From assembly GCA_003254925.1 (NCBI GenBank), contig QANZ01032061.1, positions 124,001 through 188,000 of the forward strand: 64,000 nucleotides of DNA. The letters run 5' to 3'. Numbering within the stretch: position 1 is the first letter of the stretch; each line of letters starts with the position of its first letter. This DNA comes from Chamaecrista fasciculata. Taxonomy: Eukaryota > Streptophyta > Magnoliopsida > Fabales > Fabaceae. The position numbers and the translations under genes were made by a program. Below, piece by piece: positions 16,683-27,000 of this stretch. The notes below the pieces were generated by a model. That model was not told the DNA's origin. It made no database searches and saw only the letters and a program-made list of their open reading frames with translations.

Positions 16683-16879
16683 TTTGGAGATACAGAGAGA
16701 GAGAAAGGTATGATATGACAATGGCGGAAGGGAAGGAGCGATCTGAGGAAATATATGGAACGAAAATGAACTTGAGTTTTGGCAAAACCTCGAGAAGTCC
16801 GTTGAGAGAGTTTGGAGAGAAATGGGCGGATTTATCAAAGAGAGGCGGATAAACCACTTTTGTTGGCTTTGCACTTTGC

Positions 16880-17280
16880 GATATTACACCTTCTACTTGT
16901 GTGTCCCTACTCTGAGTCTCTGATGTAGGAAAACGATTATTTTAGGTCGAATTATAATTTTTACTCCTATATGTTTGACCTAGATTTCAGGTTGATCTTT
17001 TATTATTATTATTTTCTTAAACTGCACTTTTATATTTCATGTTTTTTCACTTTCACCTTGTCTTGTGACGGTCTTAACTGAGAAAAAGAAAAAGAAAAAT
17101 GATTCTTCAATAATAATTAATAGTTTTAAACTTGTAGCACTTGAATTTAAAACGAAAAAGATATAATTAATTTTAATTATAACGACATATTTTCAAGTTT
17201 GATGTGATCTTAATTTTGTATGACTCCAACTAAATAGAAGAAAAAAGAACTCGTAAAAAATTAATCAGGTATGGCCAAAC
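16880..17280. other. AT-rich spacer upstream of LPD
   Basis: This is the promoter side of the LPD gene and the start of a gene-poor region. Nothing beyond AT-rich sequence could be supported. Confidence 0.4.
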
Positions 17281-17289
17281 CGATCTTCT

Positions 17290-17500
17290 AACTTTGGGTT
17301 AGTCTGTCCCCTATATCTGGAAGACCTCCCAAGTGAGATTATCATAATCCCCTCTAAGGTCCTATATAAACCCCCTATCATGTATATTCTAACCTAATCT
17401 CTATTTGACCTCTCTTATATTATACTGACTTGAGTATTAGAGTCTCATCGTGGGGCCCATCGCTGAACTAACCCTTGCAGGTATCGGAGTTGGTTGAAAA
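17290..17500 (+). mobile_element. LTR-retrotransposon remnant (LTR R/U5-like segment)
   Basis: This contains a TATA-like CTATATAAACCCC followed by CTCTTATATT, ACTTGAGTATTAGAGTCTC, CGTGGGGCCC and CTAACCCTTGCAGGTATCGG. The same series of blocks, with substitutions, appears at 23230-23390 and 53120-53260. The ACTTGAGCGTCGGAGT-type core downstream of a TATA box is typical of the LTRs of one plant retrotransposon group. No coding remains and no paired second LTR were found, so it is a degenerate solo LTR or fragment. Confidence 0.5.
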
Positions 17501-18025
17501 TCTCAAATGATTTATCAACTTGTGACTTTAAATTTATCATATTCGAATTTGAAACGATAAAAATGTTTCAATTTTTAGTCATTTGGGATCAAAATTAATA
17601 AATCATAAAAATATGTATGTCTGAATTTGTCCGAAGCTCGATTCAATTTATTCCTATCAACGTCATTAAAATGTCTGAATATTCCCATTCTGAGTTCAAT
17701 TCAAACTGCAAGGGCAAATCTCTTTATGTAAATATCACCTGACACTCTATCATATTCCGTTAGCTTTTCTTTTTTTTTTAACCAACAAAAATGTGTAATG
17801 AGTAATGAAACATCATGGACTTCTTTTGCAACAACTTCTTTCACTTTCGCATACTTCATAAATCAGACAGACAGCATACTTCAAACATGTTTTTCAATTG
17901 GTCACATGTTCAATTACTTTCTTTCTTCCCTTCATTTTTGTTCTCGTATTTAGAAATTTGAATCAACATAAGATGCCTTACTCTCATTTTTTATTCTTTA
18001 TAAAACCCCAACATATATAATTCAA

Positions 18026-18063
18026 CACCACCACCACCACAACAACAACAATAATAATAAAAA
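18026..18063 (+). repeat. Trinucleotide microsatellite (CAC/CAA/TAA)
   Basis: A run of CAC repeats passes through CAA into TAA repeats. It is a simple sequence repeat in intergenic DNA. Confidence 0.8.
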
Positions 18064-18350
18064 CGAGGACTATATGAGTCGAGGTCAAGTTAGGTTTCAT
18101 GTATACTTGAGGTCTAATTCGATCATTAGTTAAGTTAGGAAAATATTATTTTTCTTAATTTGTATAATAAATTAATAAATATTTATAAACATGACATAAA
18201 TTTTGTGTAAGGAATTATGTTCAACTCATTTACTACTAAATATTTTTAATTGAAAATAATTTTATGCCTTAGATATTTTTTAATCTATAATCAATAATAT
18301 ATGTATCATCAGTACTTAATAATATTAATGTTTTATATGATAAAAAAACA

Positions 18351-19391
18351 TGGCTTAAGTGCACTTTTGGTCCCAATATTATGACTAAGGTTTCAATTTG
18401 GTCCCATAACTATTTTTGTTGCAGATTTGGTCCCAAACCTTCGCAAAAAGTTTCACAGTTAGTCCCCTGGTCACTTCCGTCCAAATTTCGCCATTAATTC
18501 TGACGTGGCAGTGTGACTGGGATGCTGACGTGGCAAAATCAAATGAGATGGACTAAATTAGGATCAATATGTAACATTTCATAACTTCTCTGTACTCATT
18601 CCACAATATCACCAAATCAATCTCTTCCCGCCTCTGTCTCCAACGCCCTTCTCCGACGATGTCCGCCGCCGTGAAAATCGCCGCCATCTTCCCCGGCGCC
18701 ACCGGCACGTCCACCAGAATCACATCCCATGGAATCTCGTAAACGTGGTTCGGCAAATCGTTGATCGCGAGATCGCATTCCGAGAACAAGAGATTCTGAA
18801 TCGGCCTACACTCACCATACAGCTTCGCCTTCGTTTTCGAAAGCAAATCGCGATAATCGCTCACTTTTGTGCCGAATTGAACGTCGTAAGCTTCGATTCC
18901 GGGGTTCGATTCCTCGAATTTCGCGACGCGATACTCGTTTTCGTCGACGAGCACTGTTCGCCGGCCATGGTGGTTCAACGCGAACCAGAGGAGGGATTCG
19001 TGGGTGAGGCCGAAGATGAGGAGGTTTAGATTTGGGGTACGGAGGAGCACGGCGGCGACGGCGGCGATCTCGGCGGCGGACATCGTCGGAGAAGGGCGTT
19101 GGAGACAGAGGCGGGAAGGAATTGATTTGGTGATATTGTGGAATGAGTACAGAGAAGTTATGAAATGTTACATATTGATCCTAATTTAGTCCATCTCATT
19201 TGATTTTGCCACGTCAGCATCCCAGTCACACTGCCACGTCAGAATTAACGGCGAAATTTGGACGGAAGTGACCAGGGGACTAACTGTGAAACTTTTTGCG
19301 AAGGTTTGGGACCAAATCTGCAACAAAAATAGTTATGGGACCAAATTGAAACCTTAGTCATAGTATTGGGACCAAAAGTGCACTTAAGCCA
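18351..19391. mobile_element. Pack-MULE with about 320-bp terminal inverted repeats and a captured gene fragment
   Basis: The 1041-bp element begins TGGCTTAAGTGCACTTTTGG and ends with the reverse complement of the same sequence. The arms 18351-18671 and 19071-19391 are nearly identical inverted repeats. A perfect 9-bp target duplication, AAAAAAACA, lies at 18342-18350 and 19392-19400. Long TIRs plus a 9-bp duplication define a Mutator-like element. There is no transposase. Instead the 400-bp centre and the inner part of the arms encode a fragment of a DUF579 (IRX15-type) protein. The insert is visibly richer in G and C than the surroundings. The near-identity of the arms suggests a recent insertion. 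Confidence 0.9.
18553..19083 (-). pseudogene. IRX15-like DUF579 gene fragment carried by the Pack-MULE
   Basis: This is an open frame of 176 codons. Residues 1 to about 139 match the middle of IRX15/IRX15-LIKE proteins (DUF579, Polysacc_synt_4), Golgi proteins needed for normal xylan in secondary walls. Signature stretches are LIFGLTHESLLWFALNHHGR, TVLVDENEY, GIEAYDVQFGTKVSDYRDLL, ECRPIQNLLFSECDL, NDLPNHVYEIPWDVILVD and APGKMAAIFTAA. The N-terminal anchor region and the C-terminal end are missing. The loop normally found after ILVDGPRG is shortened to ILVDVPVAPG, which suggests an internal deletion. The last 37 or so residues are translated from the opposite TIR arm and are not family sequence. 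The ATG lies at the inner edge of the right TIR. A function as an enzyme is unlikely; a transcript or small-RNA role is possible. Confidence 0.85.
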
Positions 19392-19400
19392 AAAAAAACA

Positions 19401-20335
19401 TTTTAATGATACCTGAGCTGAGCTTAGACCCAACTTGATTCTTCCACACCCCACCCCCCCCACCCACCCCAAAAAAAAAAAATGATTGGACCGAGTTCAC
19501 ATGATTGACTGACCCAATAATGAAGCTCCTTATTAGTTACTATTAGTAATGGAAAACAAAACAACAATAAAGAATAACCCTTTTCCTTCTAATCAACCTT
19601 ATTTAAGTAGTCATGACTCAAACAGAGTATTTTCCAATTTTTCCATTATTAGATATTAGAAGTGGCAAAATCTCACTGCTCAGTGAAATGTAAATATGTA
19701 ATAGACTAAAATTGGAAAATGTAGATAAAGCTCACGAATTAAACAAGTGGTGAGAGATACATAGCCAAAATACACGGAGTTGGTTATAAATTAACAAAGC
19801 CACTCCCACTTTATTTCCAAATTTCACTCATTCTTCTAATATCCTTGAAACCCTGACATTGTTACAACTTAAGCATGTGGCCCAAGAACAAAAGAAGCAC
19901 CCTATGGAAGTCAAACACATTTAACTTCCTTGAGAAAGACTCCCATTATGTATGTCAAAAGTCAAAACCGATACAACTCATTGAATAAGCTCCTTTAATA
20001 TGTAATTTTAGTAAATTGAATTAATGAAATTCTAATTCATCAAAGATTATATAGCCCCAAGGGTCAGTTTACCCATTTTGTGATTTATGGTGAGTCAACT
20101 CCATGAGTTAATGAATTAGTGAGTTGACTTATTACATGATGTCTTTCATTTTATTTAACTATATTATGAATTTTCAAAATAATTATATTTTATTAGTATT
20201 AGTTTTAATATAATAAAAATTTAAATTTTTTTAGAAAAGATAATACTGATGATTTTTTTTTTATGGAGAATATATTGATGAGTTAAATGACCTAATCTAC
20301 CTCAAACACATTTTGGTAAGTTGAGTTGGCATAAT
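19401..20335. other. Intergenic spacer
   Basis: AT-rich DNA with a C-rich/A-rich low-complexity patch at 19447-19482. No gene, RNA or paired repeats could be supported. Confidence 0.4.
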
Positions 20336-20339
20336 TATG

Positions 20340-21003
20340 AGTCCGTTTGGTAGGATGTAATTAAGCCATGTGATGTAATTGAATCTGGATTCCAATAAAC
20401 TCAAGTATTTGGTATTGCAATTAAGGCTATGTAATTGGGATTGCAATGTAAATAAGATTACATTACATATCTCTATTTTTTTTCCTTCCCTGAACTTATG
20501 CAATCTATGTTTACTTAAGGAATTATTTGTGAAATTCCTAAAATACCCTCTCATCCTCTCTCTTCTTTGTCTCTCACTACCGCCAGTCATCATCGTGTTG
20601 GGTATCATAGCAGCACATCCACCGTCGTTCATCATTGTCGCCATCACCGTTAATGGAAGATGGAGCTTCGAAGCTCCATTACATTTTTTTAGGGTTTATT
20701 AAAAAAAAAAGTTGAATTTTATTTTGGCTCCAGTCATTAATTTTTTTATTTCACACGAGTCCCTGAAGCAAATGAAGAGGGACCTTTTTGAAAATAAAAA
20801 AGTAATCTTGTGGTGATTGTGGAAAGAGCATTTTAGTCATTTTTCTTTTATATCTATTTTACTTTCACTCCCATACATTTTTATACCAAACGTTTTAAAT
20901 CTTTACCTACTATACATTCATTTTTTACTTTTTCCTTTACAACACACATTTTCCCTACAAACCCAATTACTTTACTTACTTTATTCCATACCAAACGGAC
21001 CCT
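20340..21003. mobile_element. MITE-like element with GTCCGTTTGGTA terminal inverted repeats
   Basis: The left end reads GAGTCCGTTTGGTAGGATG. The right end is CATACCAAACGGACCC, whose reverse complement begins GGGTCCGTTTGGTATG. The unit is about 660 bp, with open frames only of low-complexity character. I found no clean target duplication, so the superfamily is uncertain; GTCCGTTTGG ends are common in Tourist- and hAT-type MITEs. Confidence 0.6.
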
Positions 21004-21780
21004 ATGATTCACATAAACTAGTTTAGATGAGGCGATGAGCCAAGTCAAGTGAACTAAATTAACTCACGTTGACAGCTATGTAGAATAACAATCTTCTCTT
21101 GATTATGGACAATATTATTTATCACCCTTCACGAGTTAGGTGCTATGAAGATTGAGAGAGTTGTTATTAGGAAAATGTACTAATTTCGTCTCTAAACTGT
21201 ACATCAATAGTCAATTTCATCTTCAATGTTTCACATTTTCATCAATTTTATCATTTGACTAATTTAATAAATTAACGACAGACTGTATCATGTTTTTCAA
21301 TTTAAGTCAGGATTTGAACTTATTTTTCTATCAAATTTACATTATATATGGTTAGTCACATAGATTCTGTCGTTAATATTTGGTTAAAGTATGAGCAAAA
21401 GATAGAATTAACAAAAATATAAAAGATTGGGGACGAAATTAACAGATTGAAGACAAAATTGAGGAGCCTCGTTTATTTTGAAAACTATGAGAAAAGTTAA
21501 AAATAAAATTTAAGTTTATAATATTTTTATTATGTTCTGATTTTATGTTTTTTCTTTTTAGTTTTATATGTCTCTTAGTTAATATTAAAAGAATATAAAC
21601 ACTTTTTTTAAAAAAATATTTTTTTATAGCTATGACTTCAATTAGCATATAGAGATTATAGTAAATAAATCACATAATTGAAAGGAAATTAAAAATCAGC
21701 CTGTCTGTTAGAATATAACTGTTAAGACATCATCAGTTATCAGTTATTAATTTAAAAGAATTTCAAAATTATTTGTAAGT
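21004..21780. other. AT-rich spacer
   Basis: AT-rich DNA with loose inverted-repeat phrases of the 'gggacgaaatt' kind near 21190-21440, possibly a decayed fold-back element. No gene is supported. Confidence 0.4.
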
Positions 21781-21789
21781 AGTTAAAAT

Positions 21790-21975
21790 TTACATTGAAT
21801 ACTTGTAATTTTGTTTTCCCGATAATAATATCACAATATTTACAGTTACAGGGCCAGTGACCTGTAAAGCTGCTGCTCCACGCTGAATTTCATGAAGAAG
21901 GCATTCTCCACACTGTACGAAACCGGCCAATGAAAATGATCCACGATGAGCAAAGCCGCTTTTAGTTGACCACAA
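21790..21975 (-). pseudogene. Exon-like fragment of unidentified gene (tentative)
   Basis: The minus-strand frame reads KSGFAHRGSFSLAGFVQC followed by GECLLHEIQRGAAALQ, then a possible GT donor at about 21862. Base composition is more balanced than the flanks, and the residue mix looks protein-like. I cannot assign it to a family and see no matching neighbouring exons. A G-box (CACGTG) lies 270 bases away at about 22135. It may be a captured exon or chance. Confidence 0.25.
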
Positions 21976-22267
21976 AACTCATTTCCACATTGACATATAA
22001 ACAGCGCAGCTATACTAACGTAACGGTCCCAACTATGCTGCTTTTGGTGCTACCCCTACTCGTGTTACGGATGTCCTTTAATGATTGGACGAAATTCCAT
22101 TATTTATTCCGTCACGGTAAGTCACCCTCATGCCACGTGTATTATTCCCCCATGACCAATAAGAGGAAGACCCAAAATAAACAGGTTAAAATGTCTTTTT
22201 GGTCCTCAAATTATAGAATTAATTTTGTTTCGATTCTAAAATTTCTTTTTTATTTTAATTATCAAAT

Positions 22268-22443
22268 ATTTTTTTTGGGTTAAGCCATGGGTATCCCTCG
22301 TCTATCCGTGTAACGACCTAGGCGAAGACTAATTCTATTCGAATCTCAGAGACGATACGGTTAGAGCCTTCCCAACAATATCGACTCTAGGGACCGAACC
22401 TAGGTATAGCTCGCCAAACCATTATGCCAAATACTTGTTGGTC
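22268..22443 (-). mobile_element. tRNA-derived SINE
   Basis: Read on the minus strand, an RNA polymerase III A box (TGGCATAATGGTTTGG) is followed about 30 bases later by a B box (GGTTCGGTCCC), then about 110 bases of body, and an A-tail (the T run at 22271-22278 on the plus strand). This is the standard layout of a plant tRNA-related SINE. No clear flanking duplication was found. Confidence 0.6.
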
Positions 22444-22834
22444 TCAAACTTTTTCATTTGTTTTACCGTGATTCTAAAATATGATTTTAATTGATTTCTA
22501 TCATTATCTATGAGTTAAACACCTAATTGATGATTTTTTCTCTTATACATGTATAAGTGAATTGATAAAGAGAATATACATGTATAAGTGAATTGATAAA
22601 GAGAAAAATATTTTATTTATTTAAAAAACTAATTATAAATTTATTTTTGATTAGTAACTGAGAATGAATTAATTTATTTTTTACTAATTTGTTTATTAAG
22701 ACATATATAAAAGAGAAAATGATAATCTTAATTGTTTAGGTTAGATAAAATATCACAAATTAGACAAAATTATTATTTTTTGAACTAATAATAAGAAAAT
22801 AAAAAATTAAGGATCATAATTGATACATCACTAT

Positions 22835-23400
22835 TTGGGCGTACGCCTAAGTAGCCCTCGAATCGGGCCCCCTCTCCCCTCCAAACCTGTCAAGGCGCAC
22901 TTGAGCCATTCGAGTGCCCTCTGAACATTAGAGGCGGCCGTGCTCCACCCTGGGTCACAGCGCGCGCCTTCAGACTAACACGCAGTCACCCACGACTGTC
23001 TTGTCCCACAGACTTCGCTGAGGGAGATCGTGGGTCACGACCTTAGTCACACCCACGTCCTCCAGTCTCCTGGCGCCCGCCAAGCGAAACGACACGCAAT
23101 CACCCACGATTGCCTTGCTCCGCAAATCTCGGTCTCCACCACCTCCGCTGGTGGAGATCGTGCCTGGCTACGTTGTGCGCCCCGCGCGCTGACCACCACT
23201 CTCCCCCCTGCTCTATAAATAAAGCCCAACTCAACAGTCTAAGGTTAGCTACTCTTTACCTCTCAGAATTCCCTTACTCTCATATCTCTCATATACTAAC
23301 TTGAGCGTCGGAGTATTCTTCGCAGACCCCTTGTGAAGTTCTTGCAGATACTTGGACGATCAACCCGCTCTTACAGCCTACATCCGTTGAACTAGGTAAG
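22835..23400 (+). mobile_element. LTR-retrotransposon remnant, GC-richer than surroundings
   Basis: This is a 560-bp GC-rich island in AT-rich DNA. It contains an imperfect direct duplication of the phrase CACCCACGA(C/T)TG...GAGATCGTG (about 22988-23035 and 23100-23162). A TATA box CTATAAATAAA lies at about 23211, followed by ACTTGAGCGTCGGAGTATTC at about 23300. The latter block recurs at 17430 and 53180. The layout fits U3/R/U5 of an LTR. No coding domain is present; both ends are undefined. Confidence 0.5.
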
Positions 23401-23749
23401 TGCAATCCATTTTCTAGTTTATCAATAATGAAACAAAAATATTTGAGAAACAAAAAAAAAATTCACCATGAGGACCAAAATAAATTTTTGATTTTTTGAT
23501 ACAGACCAAAATAAAAGTTTTGATCAAATAAAAAAGGGAAAAAAATGGAAGGAATCAGACTGTATGTGTGCACTGCGTACTTCACAAACCCGGAGGGCGT
23601 GGGGCCCGCAGGAAAGAAGCGCGCTTGGATAAGCGCGGGCACTAATGTCAATGGTGTATTCGTAATTTCAGCAGAAGACCATGGACTTTTATGGGATTCG
23701 ACCTTAGTAATACATGCCTAATAGTTTTCTACTTCTCTTTTGCTTAATC

Positions 23750-24020
23750 GAAGGTTGGGGACGCATACCAGCGCAGAGAGAGAATATTAAGAGGAGAGAG
23801 AGAGAGAGAAATAGAGAAGAGGGTGAGAATCGAAAGTTCGCGCTGCTATTTCAATGGCGGTTAGGGTTTCCTGTTGATCCCCCTAAACTCAATTACCTTA
23901 CTGTAGTGCTTTTCGTTCATTCTCCTTCTCCTCAAAACCCTAATTTGAAGCCCCCAAGATTCAGTATCTACAATTTTGCTTTCAATTTCGAATTAGTAAT
24001 TACGCACCGGAGGAGCTGTT
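23750..24020 (+). promoter_or_regulatory. PP4R3 5' leader region
   Basis: A purine-rich GA repeat at about 23793-23820 is followed by telo-box-like TTAGGGTTT (about 23870) and AAACCCTAA (about 23935) just upstream of the ATG. GA-rich and CT-rich leaders with telo boxes are common in plant housekeeping genes. The transcription start is not defined. Confidence 0.4.
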
Positions 24021-27000
24021 ATGGGCGCGCCAGAGAAATCACAGGTTAACACTAATTCGATGCAGGCAAGTTTAGAAAGCTTTAAGCTTTGCCCTAGATT
24101 GTAGTCAATGCAGATATTTGCTTTTCGATATTGTTTGAGGGTTGAGGTTTGTCCTTGTGCACCCCTATTTTAACTTAGTGTGCTCTTCTGGAATCATTCT
24201 CGAATTGTTTTGATGGTGATGGAGCTGGATGCATTTGATAGAATGAAGTGTTACTATTGGAAATTCGTTGGACTGGTTCGTTAGGTATCAGTCTGGGTTT
24301 CTCATATTTTCACTGCCGTGGTTTGCTGAACTACTTGGTTTAACAGTTATGTTGTCCGCAAGCCATTATTAGGATGCTAATTTAGACGCCTGGAAGCAAA
24401 GAAGTAAAGCCATAGGATGATGCGCTTGTTTGCATTACAAATTCACTGTTTAGTGTAATCCTGCGTTATTGGGAACAAATTCTCTAATTTAGCAGTTATA
24501 TTATCTGCAATCCATTATTAGGTTCCTAACTTTATTCGTTACTGATACTTATAATTGAGCTGAATAGTGAGAATTCAGTTGTCACCTTCTCTCGAGCTTA
24601 AATGTTTTTGGAACATGAGTTCATCTTACTTATCAGACAAGGATATAGTATTATGGAGGGGTTTTTGTCTGTATTTTGGATAAGCACAGACTTATTTAGT
24701 CTTGAACTATTTTTGTTAATGCATTCCTTGAGGTGCCCTTTTTAACTCTAGATTATTATTATTTTAAAACTTAAAACATTTATAACCTTGATTCTAGCTG
24801 AAATTTGGATATTTTCTATTTGTTCTTTTTGAAATTGTGTTTGTATGTTACTGTGAAGTGCACCAGTTATTTGTCCATTTTATAGTCTTCTGCAGTTGCT
24901 TTTGGTTGGTAGTTGGTGCTGTCTTAGTGTAACAGCATGTTTCTTTTTAGGGAGAGGCATGCAATTGCCCATTCTTTTAAAACTTAGTTTTGTGTTGCAT
25001 ATAAGATATTAAAAGCATCCATGATCAATGTACTGTCCTTAACCGTTTGGCCATTTCTTGTATGCAGTTCATTGTACTGCATTTGCCATCTATTTATTTC
25101 TTTTTGGGGAACAAGTCCTACCTTTTTTCTGTAATAACGTGAAGTGACATGGATAGTAATAAGAAGACATACCTCATTAGGATTGGCTACTGTTGCTATC
25201 TGTATCTTTTCTCTAGTAACTATAGTAAGAACCCTCTTAATCATGCAAACTCGTATTGTATATAGTATATAATTTCTGACGTGTGATTAGGTTCTAGCTT
25301 TATGTCTTTTAACATTTATTCCCTTAGGCTAGTCAATTTCCTTTTGTCTAAACTAGCCATTTATTAGTTTTAAGCATTTAATGAGTGGAACTAGTATTTA
25401 TATATCATAAACTAATGAAAGAGATACTGGATTTAACAGTCACTGTATTTTATTCTAAATTTTCAGTAATACACTGTAAAGTGGCTAGTCTCTAATTCTC
25501 TTTCAAAAGCCTAACTCATGCTACCTACATTTTCCAAAATACAAATATATTAAGCATTAAATAAAATATCAAACACCCAAGCTGTAAACATGTCAAAGTT
25601 GAAAAGTTTAGAAGAGGAGATGAGAGGATGCTGGTGTGCTCAACTTTTTTATTACTGTTGAAGCTTGAGTGGATGTTTTTGTTATAGAACTGGATGGTTA
25701 ATGTACTTATGCAAAAGGCAGAGTTTCTCACAGAAACATATGCATCTGACATGCCAAAATATGTGGCCAAGAAGTTACAACATATTAGAAAATAGGCTAC
25801 TTGTTAAAACTTGAAAAATAAAAATGAGACATGTCAATTTATCTTATTCTTTTTGTTTCCCCAATCTATTCAAGCAATTTGTTTCATTTCATTTCAGTTT
25901 ATAATTTAATGAGCTGTGAAAATAAAAATTTCATGAAAAAAATAGTTGGCAATTTTAATTGAAGGACCTTTCTGAGCATCATTATTGGCCTAGGTTATTC
26001 ACTTACTTGAATTAGTTTGAAGTGGGCAATTGAAGCTGGTAAGAGCAAATTCTATACTGTGTGAATGTAAGTTATGTTGGCACGAACCTTAGTGTTATGT
26101 GACATGCCACTTATAGATGTGCTCCATCGATCCCTTTATTCTTCTAATTTTGCTACTAGTTACCATACCATAAATGGATATTGGAAATTGAGAGAATTAT
26201 CATTTGGTTTATCCGTTAAGACTTTCGAGAAAATAATTATGTTCTAAAATCTTTACTGCTTTACTGTGCTTTTACCTCTCCCTTTAAGTAAAATTGAAAC
26301 TAAACAAGAAAAAGAAAAAGGCAAAAGGTGGCTGAGCTCATACATCATATTCTAGATTTCACTCACAGGAATAACAGTTTCCAATACAAGTCATCAGTTG
26401 AACTGCTTTGTCTTCTTATTCAGTGAATATATTTCATGTATTTCTCTATCACCTATGTTACATTACAATATATATGTTGGAGGAACCCTAACATGGAATG
26501 TGATTTGTACGACATTGCTTCATGATGATGTCCTTACTTGTTGAGGGGTCTATATGATTATTACCTTTCTGGCTTTAATATGACACTAATTAGACCTGCC
26601 TTATGGATTTCAGCGTGTCAAGGTCTACCGTCTGAATGATGATGGGAAGTGGGATGACCAGGGTACTGGGCATGTCGCTGTTGATTATTTGGAGGTTTGT
26701 ACTTGTTGACAAGGCATATCATTCTTGTTGTTTTTGGGGGGGGGCGGGGGGTGATGCATTTGCTTGGCATATCTTTAATGTCTACTTATTTGCATGCCTA
26801 AAGATTGTGATAAGGAAATTTGCACATTGGTTAGTTGAGCAACCATTGGGAAATAGGAAGTTAATTGATAGATTCCCATATTGAATGCATGTGTATTTAG
26901 AATTGGTTTATCCATTTGTAAATGTACAAATTTAAGAATTTCCCTGCATTTAAATGTGTGAATTATCTTATAATGCAGCGATCAGAAGAGCTGGGTTTAT

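Noticed and set aside
16516-16852. Plus-strand ORFs over the LPD first exon
   Set aside because: They are shadows of the transit-peptide exon and 5' UTR on the opposite strand.
18745-19189. Plus-strand ORFs inside the Pack-MULE
   Set aside because: They are antisense to the DUF579 fragment or made by the second TIR arm; no family match.
20379-20702. Hydrophobic 107-codon ORF in the 20.3-kb MITE
   Set aside because: Low-complexity translation of pyrimidine-rich element sequence; no start context or domain.
22268-22443. A true tRNA gene
   Set aside because: The A and B boxes are present but no cloverleaf with acceptor-stem pairing could be drawn, and an A-tailed body follows, so a SINE fits better.
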